Origin: an uncultured Bacteroidales bacterium
GTDB taxonomy: Bacteria > Bacteroidota > Bacteroidia > Bacteroidales > Bacteroidaceae
Direction of reading: 5' to 3'
DNA: 64,000 nt
NCBI GenBank assembly: GCA_902798615.1
Contig: CADBXL010000003.1
Span: 85,288-149,287 of the forward strand
The stretch's first letter is position 1, and every line of letters starts with the position of its first letter. This document shows, one piece after another, positions 1 to 10,246 of the stretch. Below the pieces are notes generated by a model. The model worked only from the letters and a program-made list of their open reading frames with translations, did no database searches and was not told where the DNA came from. A program made the translations under genes and the position numbers.

Positions 1-2508
1 CAGCCAGAGGATCTCGTTCAGCGTCGTCACAACTACGCAATCGTCGATGAGGTGGACTCTGTATTGATTGATGATGCCCGTACCCCACTCATCATTTCTG
101 GTCCAATACCAAAGGGTGACGTGCAGATGTTTGAGGAGTATCAGCCACTCGTTGAGCAACTCGTTGCTGTTCAGAGAAAGCTCGCAACACAATATCTCGC
201 AGACGCAAAGACTCTCATTGCCGAGGGACAGAAGACAAACAACAAGGAAAAAATCGATGAAGGTTTCCTTGCCCTATATCGTTCTTTCAAATCTCTTCCA
301 AAGAACCGTCCGTTACTGAAGTTCCTTTCTGAGGAAGGCATCAAGTCGGGTATGCTGAAGACCGAGGAGATTTATATGGAGAACAACAACCGCAGAATGC
401 CTGAGTGCGTTAAGCCTCTGTATTTTGTGGCAGATGAGAAATCAAACTCTGCTGAACTTACAGACAAGGGGGTAGAATGGCTTTCAAATCAGGTTGGAGA
501 TAAGGAACTCTTCGTGATTCCAAACATCACAGCACAGCTCTCTGCTCTTGAAGCTGACAAGTCTCTATCAGACGAAGAGAGACTGATGAAGAAGGATGAG
601 TATTTCCAGCACTACGCAGTTCAGTCTGAGCGTGTTCATACAATCCAGCAGCTTCTCAAGGCATACTCTATGTTCAACAAGGATGACCAGTATGTTGTAA
701 TGGATGGTCAGGTTAAGATCGTTGATGAGCAAACAGGCCGTATCATGGAAGGTCGTCGTTGGAGCGATGGTCTTCATCAGGCTGTAGAGGCAAAGGAGCA
801 TGTAAAGGTAGAGGCAGCCACACAGACATACGCTACAATTACATTGCAGAACTATTTCCGTATGTACCATAAGCTCGCAGGTATGACGGGTACAGCAAGT
901 ACGGAGGCTGGAGAGTTCTGGGACATCTACAAACTTGACGTTGTAGAAATCCCGACAAACCGCAAGGTTCTGCGTAACGATATGGATGACCGCGTGTATA
1001 AGACAGCTCGAGAGAAATATACAGCCGTTATCGAAGAAATCGAGGCAATGAGAAATGCTGGTCGTCCAGTTCTTGTTGGTACAACATCTGTTGAAATCTC
1101 AGAACTTATCAGCCGAATGCTGAAGATGAGGAACATTCCTCACAACGTACTTAATGCTAAGGAACACGCGCGCGAATCTCTTATTGTTGCAGAGGCAGGT
1201 AAGTCAGTAAACGGTCTTGGTGCAGTAACTATCGCAACAAACATGGCTGGTCGTGGTACGGATATCAAACTGACTCCAGAGGTAAAGGCTGCAGGTGGTC
1301 TTGCAATCATCGGTACAGAACGTCATGAGAGCCGTCGTGTTGACCGTCAGCTCCGTGGTCGTGCAGGTCGTCAAGGAGACCCAGGTTCTTCTGTATTCTA
1401 TGTATCTCTCGAGGATAAGCTTATGCGTCTGTTCGCTTCTGAGCGTATCGCAAAGGTTATGGACCGTCTCGGCTTCGAGGAGGGTGAGAGAATCGAAAGT
1501 CCACTTATCTCTAAGAGCATCGAGCGTGCCCAGAAGAAGGTAGAGGAAAATAACTTCGGTATCCGTAAGCGTCTGCTTGAGTATGATGACGTAATGAACA
1601 AGCAGCGTACAGTCATCTATGAACGCCGTCGTCATGCCCTTATGGGAGAGCGTATAGGAATGGATATCACGAACTTGCTTTGGGATCGTGTAACCTCTAT
1701 TCTGAACAACAACGACTTTGCAGGATGCAAAGAGCAGTACCTCAAAGTGTTTGCAATGGATTTCCCATTCACAGAAGAGGAATTCTCTACTTTGGCAAAG
1801 GAGCAGTTGGAGGAAAAGGCATTCCAAACTGTAATGACAGAGTTTAAGAACCGTACGGAGCGCATTCAGAACATGGCTTGGCCTGTCATCAAAGATATTG
1901 CAGAAAACCACGGTCACGAATACCAGCGTATTGCAATTCCAATAACCGACGGTCGATTGATTTACAACATGACATTCGATCTTCAGGAACTTTACAAGTC
2001 AGAAGGCAAGGATATCATCAAGCAGTTCGAGAAGATGATTATGCTTCGCACTATTGATGACAACTGGAAGGAGAACCTTCGTCAGTTGGATGAGCTTCGC
2101 CACTCAGTACAGAATGCAAGCTACGAGCAGAAGGATCCTCTTCTCATCTTCAAGCTTGAGAGCGTAAAGCTTTGGGACAACATGATAAATGAGATGCACG
2201 ATGCCATTTCTATGACTCTCACACGTGCTCGCATTCATCAACAGCAGCCAGACATTCCTATGGAAATGATGCATCAGGCACCAGCAGAAGAGCCAAAGCC
2301 AGAGCAGCCAAAACTGACAACTCAGCACGACGAGCTTCAAGGTGATGGTTCTCCTATGCAAGATGAGGAACGTCCACGATATAATGATCCATCAGCAATG
2401 CAGCAACCTCGCACTCCAATCATAAAGGATAAGATGCCTCGTCCAAATGATCCATGTCCATGTGGTTCTGGGCTGAAGTTCAAGAACTGTCACGGTAGGA
2501 ATATCTAA
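1..2508 (+). CDS. secA: Preprotein translocase subunit SecA, 5' end outside window
   Basis: ATPase motor of the Sec secretion pathway, driving unfolded proteins through SecYEG. The frame is open from base 1, so the start and the Walker A region lie upstream; the visible part is about 835 residues. Seen in order: the Walker B/DEVD segment ([16 protein letters not shown]) at the very start, the AGMTGTA motif, [12 protein letters not shown], and the [16 protein letters not shown] helicase motif. The C-terminal SEC-C zinc-binding tail [14 protein letters not shown] follows a Gln/Pro-rich linker. Bacteroidetes SecA is usually about 1100 residues, so roughly a quarter is missing. An in-frame GTG at base 52 is not the real start. 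Confidence 0.98.
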   Translation, partial: QPEDLVQRRHNYAIVDEVDSVLIDDARTPLIISGPIPKGDVQMFEEYQPLVEQLVAVQRKLATQYLADAKTLIAEGQKTNNKEKIDEGFLALYRSFKSLPKNRPLLKFLSEEGIKSGMLKTEEIYMENNNRRMPECVKPLYFVADEKSNSAELTDKGVEWLSNQVGDKELFVIPNITAQLSALEADKSLSDEERLMKKDEYFQHYAVQSERVHTIQQLLKAYSMFNKDDQYVVMDGQVKIVDEQTGRIMEGRRWSDGLHQAVEAKEHVKVEAATQTYATITLQNYFRMYHKLAGMTGTASTEAGEFWDIYKLDVVEIPTNRKVLRNDMDDRVYKTAREKYTAVIEEIEAMRNAGRPVLVGTTSVEISELISRMLKMRNIPHNVLNAKEHARESLIVAEAGKSVNGLGAVTIATNMAGRGTDIKLTPEVKAAGGLAIIGTERHESRRVDRQLRGRAGRQGDPGSSVFYVSLEDKLMRLFASERIAKVMDRLGFEEGERIESPLISKSIERAQKKVEENNFGIRKRLLEYDDVMNKQRTVIYERRRHALMGERIGMDITNLLWDRVTSILNNNDFAGCKEQYLKVFAMDFPFTEEEFSTLAKEQLEEKAFQTVMTEFKNRTERIQNMAWPVIKDIAENHGHEYQRIAIPITDGRLIYNMTFDLQELYKSEGKDIIKQFEKMIMLRTIDDNWKENLRQLDELRHSVQNASYEQKDPLLIFKLESVKLWDNMINEMHDAISMTLTRARIHQQQPDIPMEMMHQAPAEEPKPEQPKLTTQHDELQGDGSPMQDEERPRYNDPSAMQQPRTPIIKDKMPRPNDPCPCGSGLKFKNCHGRNI

Positions 2509-2525
2509 AATTCCGGGTGTAAAGT

Positions 2526-3239
2526 ATGATAAAAGCGACCAATCTGACAAAGAACTATGGTGAACAAAGAGCCGTAGATATTCCAGAACTTATTATTCCC
2601 GATGGGACCATATTAGGGCTCGTCGGGAACAATGGTGCTGGTAAGACAACTCTTTTCAGACTTCTTCTTGACCTCATCAAAGCAACAGATGGAGAGGTTG
2701 GCTTGAGTAAATCAGACGATTGCGAACTCATGAATCCTGCACAATGCGAGGATTGGAAGCATTTTGTCGGAGCATACGTCAACGAAGGGTTCCTCATAGA
2801 CTTTCTTTCACCAGAAGAGTACTTTCTCTTTGTCGGCAAGGTAAACGATATTCCCGAGGAGACTGTAAAGACCACTATCGAGCAATATACAGAATTCCTC
2901 ACAGACGAGATAATAGGAGCAGGGAAACTGATTCGAGACCTATCAGCAGGAAATAGGCAGAAAGTAGGTATAGTTTCGGCACTTCTTGCGCAACCAAAGA
3001 TAGTCATACTGGATGAGCCTTTCAACTTCCTTGATCCATCAAGCCAGAACAAACTCAAGAAACTCATTATTGACTATCACGAAAAAACTGGTGCTACACT
3101 CTTAATATCAAGTCATAATCTAACCCATACCGTAGATATATCTACACATGTAGCACTAATGGAAAAAGGAAAGATAATATCTTTCATTGACAATATCGAT
3201 GGTGCAGCCAATAAACAATTGGATGAGTACTTTAGTTAG
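2526..3239 (+). CDS. ABC transporter ATP-binding protein
   Basis: Cytoplasmic ATPase subunit of an ABC transporter. Walker A GNNGAGKTT is at residues 34-42, the signature LSAGN near 139-143, Walker B IVILDEP near 159-165 and the switch histidine SSH near 195-197. At 237 residues it is a single nucleotide-binding domain with no membrane segment. It starts 17 bp after secA and is probably co-transcribed with it. No permease gene is adjacent, so the substrate cannot be inferred. The short form resembles two-component efflux-type ATPases. Confidence 0.93.
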   Translation: MIKATNLTKNYGEQRAVDIPELIIPDGTILGLVGNNGAGKTTLFRLLLDLIKATDGEVGLSKSDDCELMNPAQCEDWKHFVGAYVNEGFLIDFLSPEEYFLFVGKVNDIPEETVKTTIEQYTEFLTDEIIGAGKLIRDLSAGNRQKVGIVSALLAQPKIVILDEPFNFLDPSSQNKLKKLIIDYHEKTGATLLISSHNLTHTVDISTHVALMEKGKIISFIDNIDGAANKQLDEYFS

Positions 3240-3276
3240 ATAGTAGAAAGTTAAAAAATACAGAAAGGAAATTGTC

Positions 3277-3717
3277 ATGACAGAAAAAATTCAGTCACAA
3301 CTTTCGCGAATGCTAAATAAGGTGTCGCAGAAATTCCCACAGGTGGAAGAGCCAACCGTGATGACAGACATCCACATCCGTATCAATCAAGAAACGGGTG
3401 ATGTAATGGTCTTCAATGACGACGAGCAAGAAATTACCCGCATAGTTGTTGATGAATGGATTGACAATCAGGATGATGAGGAACTGTTCTATCAAAAGGC
3501 AGCAAAAGCACTTCGACAACTATTGCTCAAAGATGGTTTCGGTTCATCAATGGGTATAATAATGCCATACAGTTTTGTTCTTGAGACAGAAACTGGCGAA
3601 CACATCGACGAGTTGTTCATCGCAGATACTGACGATACTATTATAATAGGTGGGGCATTCATGGAAAATCTGGAAAAAGATCTTGACGATTTCATGAAGC
3701 ACCTTATGGAAGATTAA
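3277..3717 (+). CDS. Conserved hypothetical protein, acidic, 146 aa
   Basis: A small, strongly acidic cytoplasmic protein with no signal peptide or membrane segment. It ends in an acidic stretch (LEKDLDDFMKHLMED). I recognise the type as a conserved Bacteroidales hypothetical protein but cannot assign a function. It lies 37 bp after the ABC ATPase and 42 bp before the mannose-1-phosphate guanylyltransferase, on the same strand, so it may belong to the same transcript. A clear coding frame and conserved position support it as real. Confidence 0.8.
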   Translation: MTEKIQSQLSRMLNKVSQKFPQVEEPTVMTDIHIRINQETGDVMVFNDDEQEITRIVVDEWIDNQDDEELFYQKAAKALRQLLLKDGFGSSMGIIMPYSFVLETETGEHIDELFIADTDDTIIIGGAFMENLEKDLDDFMKHLMED

Positions 3718-3759
3718 AGAAATAAATTGAAAATATAAAATTGAAAGCATAAAAGAATT

Positions 3760-4821
3760 ATGGCAGAGAATCATAATCATCTTGTAATTATGGCAGGTGG
3801 TGTTGGTAGCCGCTTCTGGCCTATGAGTACAGAGGATAAACCAAAGCAGTTTATCGATGTCCTTGGTGTGGGCCGTTCTCTCATGCAGCTTACTTACGAC
3901 CGTTTCAAAGGCGTTTGTCCTGCAGAGAATGTATGGGTCGTGACTAATGCCGCATACGTAGAAACGGTAGCAGAGCAGTTACCAGAAATTCCTCGTAGAA
4001 ACATCCTTAGTGAACCATGCCGTAGAAACACAGCTCCATGTATCGCATACGTCAGTTGGAGAATCAAGGTACAGGATCCTAATGCAAATATAGTAGTTAC
4101 TCCAAGTGACCATGTAGTTATGAACGTTGCTGAGTTCCAACGTGTCATAACAAGTACTCTCAACTTTGCAAGTGAGACAGACGCTATCATAACACTTGGA
4201 ATGAAGCCTACCCGTCCTGAGACTGGTTATGGTTATATTCAGGCTGATCTCGCTCAGCAGAGTCTTCGCAACAAGGAGATATTCCGTGTTGATTCATTCC
4301 GCGAGAAGCCAAATCTCGAAACTGCTAAGGAGTATATCTCACATAACTATTACTTCTGGAATGCTGGTATCTTCATCTGGAACGTGCGTACAATCGTAAA
4401 CGCATTCCGTATGTATCAGCCACTTATTGCTGCAACATTTGAGGAAATCATCCCTGTTATGGGAACAGCAGAAGAACAGAAAGTTGTTGACGAGAAGTAT
4501 CCAGAATGCGAGAATATAAGTGTTGACTATGCCATTCTTGAGAAAGCTGAGGAAATATTCGTATTCCCCGCAGACTTCGGTTGGAGTGACCTCGGCACAT
4601 GGGGATCACTTCAAACTCTCTCAAAGAAAGACGATGAAGGAAATGCTATTATCAGTCAGAACGTGAAACTCTTTGAGTCAAGCAACTGTATCGTCAACGT
4701 AGAAGGAGCCAAGCAAGTTGCTATCCAAGGACTTGACGGATATATCGTAGCAGAAAGAGATGGACGACTACTCATCTGCAAATTAGCAGACGAGCAACGT
4801 ATCAAAGAATTCTCAAAATAA
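3760..4821 (+). CDS. manC: Mannose-1-phosphate guanylyltransferase
   Basis: Makes GDP-mannose from mannose-1-phosphate and GTP, the first committed step to GDP-fucose. The nucleotidyltransferase signature MAGGVGSRFWPMS is at residues 11-23, followed by KPKQF at 27-31; later PSDHVV and an FREKP segment fit the family. At 353 residues it is the monofunctional form without the phosphomannose isomerase cupin domain. The next two genes, gmd and fcl, use its product in order. Spacing of 36 bp to gmd suggests an operon. Confidence 0.94.
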   Translation: MAENHNHLVIMAGGVGSRFWPMSTEDKPKQFIDVLGVGRSLMQLTYDRFKGVCPAENVWVVTNAAYVETVAEQLPEIPRRNILSEPCRRNTAPCIAYVSWRIKVQDPNANIVVTPSDHVVMNVAEFQRVITSTLNFASETDAIITLGMKPTRPETGYGYIQADLAQQSLRNKEIFRVDSFREKPNLETAKEYISHNYYFWNAGIFIWNVRTIVNAFRMYQPLIAATFEEIIPVMGTAEEQKVVDEKYPECENISVDYAILEKAEEIFVFPADFGWSDLGTWGSLQTLSKKDDEGNAIISQNVKLFESSNCIVNVEGAKQVAIQGLDGYIVAERDGRLLICKLADEQRIKEFSK

Positions 4822-4857
4822 CAGAATATAGAAAAAAACAAAATATACACATAAAAA

Positions 4858-5970
4858 ATGGAAAAGAAAAATATTGCTTTGATTACAGGTGTTACAGGTC
4901 AGGATGGTTCATACCTCTCAGAATTCCTTCTCGCTAAAGGTTATGAAGTTCATGGTATTATCCGCCGTTCTTCAGTAGATTTCCGTGAGCGTATCGCGCA
5001 TCTTGAGGGTACACCAAACTTCCACCTCCACTATGCAGACATGAGCGACTCAATGTCACTCGTAAAGCTTGTAGGTAAGGTACAGCCAACCGAAATCTAT
5101 AACCTCGCAGCACAGTCACACGTACAGGTATCATTCGATGCTCCTGAGTTCACAGCTGACGTTGATGCAGTAGGCGTTCTCCGTGTACTTGAGGCTGTTC
5201 GTACAAACCACCTTGAGAAGACTTGCCGTATCTATCAGGCTTCTACTTCAGAGCTTTACGGTAAGGTAGAGGAGGTTCCACAGAATGAGAAGACTCCATT
5301 CCACCCATATTCTCCATACGCAGTTGCAAAGCTCTATGGTTTCTGGATTATCAAGGAGTACCGTGAGGCATACAATATGTTCTGCTGCTCTGGTATTCTC
5401 TTCAACCATGAGTCAGAGCGTCGTGGTGAGACATTCGTAACACGTAAAATCACTCTCGCTGCTGCTCGTATTGCACAGGGCAAGCAGGAGAAGCTCTTCC
5501 TCGGTAACCTCGACTCACTCCGTGACTGGGGCTATGCAAAGGACTATGTTGAGTGTATGTGGCTCATCCTTCAACACGAGACACCAGAGGACTTCGTAAT
5601 CGCAACAGGTGTTCAGCACTCTGTTCGTGAATTCACATACGCAGCATTCAAGGCTGCTGGTATCGAACTTAAGTTCGAGGGCAAGGATATTAACGAGAAG
5701 GGTATCTGCGTTGACGGTCCTAAGGAACTTATTGGCAAGACTCTCGTTGAAGTTTCAGAGGATTTCTATCGTCCAACAGACGTTGTAAACCTCTGGGGTG
5801 ACCCAACAAAGGCAAAGAAGGAACTTGGTTGGAATCCACAGACAACAAGCTTCGAGCAGCTCGTTGAGATTATGGTTCAGCACGATATGGCTAAGGTAAA
5901 GGCAGACTCTGTTGCAGCAGAGGTTCGTACAAACCTTGCAGAGTATCTTGAAAAGGGTATCGTTAAGTAA
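4858..5970 (+). CDS. gmd: GDP-mannose 4,6-dehydratase
   Basis: Converts GDP-mannose to GDP-4-keto-6-deoxymannose with a bound NADP cofactor. The extended SDR fold is seen in the N-terminal [10 protein letters not shown] (residues 11-20), the STSELYG segment and the catalytic YxxxK in [10 protein letters not shown]. The [15 protein letters not shown] segment is typical of Gmd. The length of 370 residues is normal. It follows manC by 36 bp and precedes the GDP-L-fucose synthase by about 80 bp of AT repeat. Confidence 0.97.
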   Translation: MEKKNIALITGVTGQDGSYLSEFLLAKGYEVHGIIRRSSVDFRERIAHLEGTPNFHLHYADMSDSMSLVKLVGKVQPTEIYNLAAQSHVQVSFDAPEFTADVDAVGVLRVLEAVRTNHLEKTCRIYQASTSELYGKVEEVPQNEKTPFHPYSPYAVAKLYGFWIIKEYREAYNMFCCSGILFNHESERRGETFVTRKITLAAARIAQGKQEKLFLGNLDSLRDWGYAKDYVECMWLILQHETPEDFVIATGVQHSVREFTYAAFKAAGIELKFEGKDINEKGICVDGPKELIGKTLVEVSEDFYRPTDVVNLWGDPTKAKKELGWNPQTTSFEQLVEIMVQHDMAKVKADSVAAEVRTNLAEYLEKGIVK

Positions 5971-5973
5971 TTA

Positions 5974-6054
5974 CGAATTACAAATTACTAATTTCCTGTC
6001 TTTGACACTCAAAAGGCATGTTAATTATTAATTGTTAATTATTAATTGTTAATC
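5974..6054 (+). repeat. AT-rich direct repeat between gmd and fcl
   Basis: Two near-identical TTAATTATTAATTG units directly precede the fcl start, following ACGAATTACAAATTACTAATT. Similar AT units recur before the GDSL gene (10217-10240) and the rubrerythrin gene (12989-13035). The run makes the fcl start ambiguous. Confidence 0.7.
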
Positions 6055-7263
6055 GTGTTAGATAAAAACTGTAAAATATATGTAGCAGGTCACCACGGTC
6101 TCGTGGGATCTGCTATCTGGAACAACCTCAAGTCTCGCGGATACGAGAACCTTGTTGGTCGTTCACACAAGGAACTGGATCTCACAGACCAGTATGCGGT
6201 AAAGAAGTTCTTTGATGAGGAACAGCCAGATGCAGTAGTACTTGCAGCTGCATTCGTAGGTGGAATCATGGCAAACTCACTATATCGTGCCGACTTCATG
6301 ATGATGAACATGAAGATTCAATGCAATGTCATAAGTGAGGCTTATGCTCATGGTGTAAAGAAACTCCTCTTCTTAGGTTCTACCTGTATCTATCCGAAGA
6401 ATGCTCCACAGCCAATGAAGGAGGATTGCCTCCTCACATCTGAGCTTGAATATACCAACGAGGAATATGCTATCGCTAAGATTGCAGGACTAAAGATGTG
6501 CGAGTCATATAACTTGCAGTACGGCACTAACTATATAGCAGTTATGCCTACGAACCTTTATGGTCCTAACGATAACTTCCACCTCGAGAACTCTCATGTC
6601 ATGCCAGCTATGATGCGTAAGGTATATCTCGCAAAGCTCATTCATGACGGCGACTGGACTTCTATCCGTGCCGACCTCACCATCCGTCCTGTTGGTGCCA
6701 ATATGAAGGAGAATGGTGAGACCGTACGTTATGTAATCGATGGTAACTCTGACGAATCTCTTATCCTCAAGGTACTTGCATTCTACGGAATCGAGAACAA
6801 TAAGGTTACTCTCTGGGGAACAGGTAAGCCTCTCCGTGAGTTCCTTTGGTCAGAAGATATGGCAGATGCATCAGTTCACGTACTGCTCAACGTTGACTTC
6901 AAGGATATCATCGGTATCGAGAAATACTCAAGCGTACACTATGGTGTAAAGGCTGACGGTGTAGTTGACCGCAACCATTCTACAGGTCGTGGCGGTGCAA
7001 TTCCATCACTTGGCGAGATTCGCAACTGTCATATCAACGTAGGTACAGGTAAGGAACTCACTATTCGTGAGCTTTCAGAACTCGTTGTAAAGGCAGTTGA
7101 CTTCAAGGGCGAGGTTATCTTCGACTCAAACAAGCCTGATGGCACAATGCGTAAGCTCATTGATGTGAGCAAGCTCCACTCTCTCGGCTGGACTCATAAG
7201 GTTGAGATCGAGGATGGTGTTCAGAAACTCTTCGATTGGTATAAATCTTCTCTTAAAGGTTAA
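6046..7263 (+). CDS. fcl: GDP-L-fucose synthase
   Basis: Epimerises and reduces GDP-4-keto-6-deoxymannose to GDP-L-fucose (NADPH). The N-terminus VAGHHGLVGSAI is the nucleotide-binding loop; GSTCIYPKNAPQPMKED and the YAIAKIAG YxxxK motif give the active site. Start choice is uncertain: the frame opens at a TTG at 6046 inside an AT repeat (TTAATTATTAATTG twice), but the GTG at 6055, giving MLDKNCKIYVAGHHG, fits the family better. At about 400 residues it is clearly longer than the roughly 320-residue enterobacterial enzyme, with extra sequence in the middle and near residue 295. GDP-fucose probably feeds surface glycans. Confidence 0.95.
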   Translation: MLIVLDKNCKIYVAGHHGLVGSAIWNNLKSRGYENLVGRSHKELDLTDQYAVKKFFDEEQPDAVVLAAAFVGGIMANSLYRADFMMMNMKIQCNVISEAYAHGVKKLLFLGSTCIYPKNAPQPMKEDCLLTSELEYTNEEYAIAKIAGLKMCESYNLQYGTNYIAVMPTNLYGPNDNFHLENSHVMPAMMRKVYLAKLIHDGDWTSIRADLTIRPVGANMKENGETVRYVIDGNSDESLILKVLAFYGIENNKVTLWGTGKPLREFLWSEDMADASVHVLLNVDFKDIIGIEKYSSVHYGVKADGVVDRNHSTGRGGAIPSLGEIRNCHINVGTGKELTIRELSELVVKAVDFKGEVIFDSNKPDGTMRKLIDVSKLHSLGWTHKVEIEDGVQKLFDWYKSSLKG

Positions 7264-7297
7264 AAGAGTAAAGTATAAAGTATAAAGAAAAATAAAA

Positions 7298-8575
7298 ATG
7301 AACGGTAAAGTAGATGTCCTGCTCGGTTTGCAGTGGGGCGATGAAGGTAAAGGAAAGGTGGTCGATGTACTGACCCCTAAGTATGATGTAGTAGCACGCT
7401 TCCAGGGTGGTCCTAACGCTGGTCACACTCTTGAGTTCGAAGGACAGAAATATGTCCTCCGCTCTATCCCTTCTGGTATCTTCCAGGGTGGTAAGGTTAA
7501 TATCATCGGTAATGGCGTTGTTCTTGCTCCAGACCTCTTCATGGGAGAGGCTAAGGATCTTGAGAAGAGCGGACATTCACTCAAGGAGCGTCTCCATATC
7601 TCTAAGAAAGCTCACCTCATCATGCCTACCCACCGACTTCTTGATGCTGCCTACGAGTCACTCAAGGGTAAGAACAAGGTTGGTACCACAGGCAAGGGCA
7701 TCGGTCCTACATATACCGACAAGACATCACGCGACGGTCTTCGTGTAGGTGATATCCTCGATGGCTTTGAAGAGAAATATGCAGCTCACAAGGCTCGTCA
7801 CATCATGCTTCTCAAAGCCCTCGACTTCAAGTATGACGAGGCTGCACTTGCTGAGACCGAGAAGGTATGGATGGAAGGTGTAGAATACCTCAAGCAGTTC
7901 CAGATTGTTGACTCTGAACATGAGGTTGGTAAGATTCTCAAGTCTGGCAAGTCAATGCTCGCAGAGGGTGCTCAGGGCACTATGCTCGACGTTGATTTCG
8001 GTTCATATCCATTCGTAACATCTTCAAACACAATCTGCGCAGGAGCTTGCACAGGTCTTGGTATCGGTCCTAACAAGATTGGTGAGGTGTTCGGTATCAT
8101 GAAGGCTTACTGCACACGTGTTGGTGCAGGTCCGTTCCCTACAGAGCTCTTCGATGAGACTGGCAAGAAGATGCGTGATATCGGTCATGAGTATGGTGCC
8201 GTTACAGGTCGTGAGCGTCGTTGCGGATGGATTGACCTCGTAGCTCTCCGCTACTCTATCATGGTCAATGGCGTTACACAGCTCATCATGATGAAGTCTG
8301 ACGTTCTTGATACATTCCCAACAATCAAGGCTTGTACTGCTTACAAGGTAAACGGTGTTGAGACACGCGATTTCCCATACGACATCGAGAAGGGTATCGA
8401 GCCTGTCTATACCGAACTCCCAGGATGGCAGACTGATATGACTAAGTACACAAGCGAGGATGAGTTCCCACAGCAGTTCAAGGACTACATCAAGTTCCTT
8501 GAGACTGAGCTTGAGACTCCTATCACCATCATCTCTATCGGTCCTGACCGCGATCAGACTATCGTTAGAAAGTAA
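7298..8575 (+). CDS. purA: Adenylosuccinate synthetase
   Basis: Joins IMP and aspartate using GTP in AMP biosynthesis. The GTP-binding loop LQWGDEGKGK lies at the N-terminus; the GPTYTDKTSRDGLRVGD and GVTQLIMMKSDVLD segments are characteristic. The length of 425 residues is normal. The ATG at 7298 gives the expected short N-terminus. It follows fcl by 34 bp and precedes hisS across a repeat-like element. Confidence is high because motifs run along the full length. Confidence 0.98.
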   Translation: MNGKVDVLLGLQWGDEGKGKVVDVLTPKYDVVARFQGGPNAGHTLEFEGQKYVLRSIPSGIFQGGKVNIIGNGVVLAPDLFMGEAKDLEKSGHSLKERLHISKKAHLIMPTHRLLDAAYESLKGKNKVGTTGKGIGPTYTDKTSRDGLRVGDILDGFEEKYAAHKARHIMLLKALDFKYDEAALAETEKVWMEGVEYLKQFQIVDSEHEVGKILKSGKSMLAEGAQGTMLDVDFGSYPFVTSSNTICAGACTGLGIGPNKIGEVFGIMKAYCTRVGAGPFPTELFDETGKKMRDIGHEYGAVTGRERRCGWIDLVALRYSIMVNGVTQLIMMKSDVLDTFPTIKACTAYKVNGVETRDFPYDIEKGIEPVYTELPGWQTDMTKYTSEDEFPQQFKDYIKFLETELETPITIISIGPDRDQTIVRK

Positions 8576-8583
8576 GAGGAAAC

Positions 8584-8738
8584 ACCCCTCCCCCGGCCCT
8601 CCCGAGGGAGGGAGTTAATCTGTCACATTTTTCTCGCGAAGAAATATTTGCAAACAGATTTCTCTGATTTATACGAAAAAAAGCAGCGCAAAAAAGGTGA
8701 CTAATAAACTCCTCCCCTCGGGGAGGCTGGGAGGGGGT
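8584..8738. repeat. Inverted-repeat element (MITE-like) between purA and hisS
   Basis: The left arm (8584-8616, ACCCCTCCCCCGGCCCTCCC onward) and right arm (8707-8738) are reverse complements with a few mismatches. Each arm also contains its own small palindrome (CCCTCCCGAGGGAGGG and CCTCCCCTCGGGGAGG). The interior of about 90 bp has no convincing frame. A single related arm occurs at 12928-12959. The hairpin could also act as a terminator after purA. Confidence 0.7.
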
Positions 8739-8752
8739 CACTTTATTTAAAC

Positions 8753-10138
8753 ATGGCAAAACCAAGCATACCAAAGGGCACTCGCGATTTCGGTCCTGTC
8801 GAGATGGCGAAGCGCAACTACATATTCAACACCATAAAGGACGTTTACGCCCTATATGGATTCTCACAGATAGAGACTCCTTCAATGGAGAATCTGTCAA
8901 CCCTCATGGGTAAGTATGGCGAGGAAGGCGATAAACTCCTCTTCAAAATCCTTAACTCAGGAGATTTCCTTCACGGAATGACTGCCGACGAAGTGGCAAA
9001 TACAAGCACCCTTAAACTTGCGGCTAAGTTCTGCGAGAAAGGTCTCCGCTACGACCTCACCGTTCCATTCGCACGCTATGTGGTGCAGCATCGCGAGGAA
9101 CTGCAGCTTCCTTTCAAGCGCTATCAGATACAGCCGGTATGGCGTGCTGACCGTCCGCAGAAAGGTCGCTACCGCGAGTTCTACCAGTGTGATGCCGACG
9201 TTGTAGGCTCTGATTCCCTCCTCAACGAGGTTGAGCTTATGCAGATTGTCGATACCGTATTCACAAAGTTCGGCATTCGCGTGCAGATCAAGATCAACAA
9301 CCGTAAGATACTCTCTGGTATTGCCGAGGTGATAGGTGAAGCCGACAAGATTGTTGACATCACCGTTGCCATTGACAAGCTCGACAAGATAGGTCTCGAT
9401 GCCGTAAACGAGGAACTTCGTGCCGACGGCATATCAGAAGAAGCTATTGAAAAACTTCAGCCTATCATCAAGCTCGAAGGAACAAACGAAGAGAAGCTCA
9501 ACGTTATCGCAGAGGTTCTCGCTTCTTCCGAAATAGGCATGAAGGGTGTTGAGGAATGCCGCTATATACTCTCTGCCCTCGACTCTCTGAAGGCATATAC
9601 TGAGGGCAACAATTCAGTTCTGAAGAATGAACTGCAACTCGACCTCACCCTTGCACGCGGTCTAAACTACTATACTGGCGCAATCTTCGAGGTAAAGGCT
9701 CTAGACGTTCAGATAGGTTCAATAACAGGTGGCGGACGCTACGACAACCTCACAGGCATCTTCGGAATGCCAGGACTCTCAGGTGTCGGAATCTCATTCG
9801 GAGCAGACCGTATCTACGACGTGCTCAATCAGCTCGATCTCTATCCAAAGGATGCAATGACTGCCACACAGCTTCTCTTCATTAACTTTGGAGAAAAGGA
9901 AACTGCCTATTGCCTTCCAATAGCCAATAAGGCGCGTGCAAACGGCATACGCACGGAAATCTACCCTGACTCTGTGAAGATGAAAAAGCAGATGAGCTAT
10001 GCCAACGCAAAGCAAATACCATACGTTGCCCTTGCCGGCGACAATGAGATTGCAGAGGGAAAGATAACCCTCAAGAACATGATTACAGGCGAGCAGACTC
10101 TCGTAACTCCTGAACAGCTTATTGCAATGATCGGTTAA
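8753..10138 (+). CDS. hisS: Histidyl-tRNA synthetase
   Basis: Charges tRNA-His. Class II motifs are seen: motif 2 around [12 protein letters not shown] and [24 protein letters not shown] (partial), the histidine-binding [15 protein letters not shown] segment, and motif 3 in [13 protein letters not shown]. The C-terminal anticodon-binding domain covers about the last 90 residues. The length of 461 residues is normal. The start at 8753 is only 14 bp after the inverted-repeat element. Confidence 0.98.
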   Translation: MAKPSIPKGTRDFGPVEMAKRNYIFNTIKDVYALYGFSQIETPSMENLSTLMGKYGEEGDKLLFKILNSGDFLHGMTADEVANTSTLKLAAKFCEKGLRYDLTVPFARYVVQHREELQLPFKRYQIQPVWRADRPQKGRYREFYQCDADVVGSDSLLNEVELMQIVDTVFTKFGIRVQIKINNRKILSGIAEVIGEADKIVDITVAIDKLDKIGLDAVNEELRADGISEEAIEKLQPIIKLEGTNEEKLNVIAEVLASSEIGMKGVEECRYILSALDSLKAYTEGNNSVLKNELQLDLTLARGLNYYTGAIFEVKALDVQIGSITGGGRYDNLTGIFGMPGLSGVGISFGADRIYDVLNQLDLYPKDAMTATQLLFINFGEKETAYCLPIANKARANGIRTEIYPDSVKMKKQMSYANAKQIPYVALAGDNEIAEGKITLKNMITGEQTLVTPEQLIAMIG

Positions 10139-10246
10139 GGGTTAAAGGTTAGAGGTTAGAGGGTTAGAGCCCCCTAAGTCCCCCCTCTCTTCGGAGGGAG
10201 CAGGGGTTTGAAATGCATGTTAATTGTTAATTGTTAATTTATCGCT

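Noticed and set aside
1204-1917. Long antisense frame inside secA
   Set aside because: A shadow of the secA codons with no own start signals.
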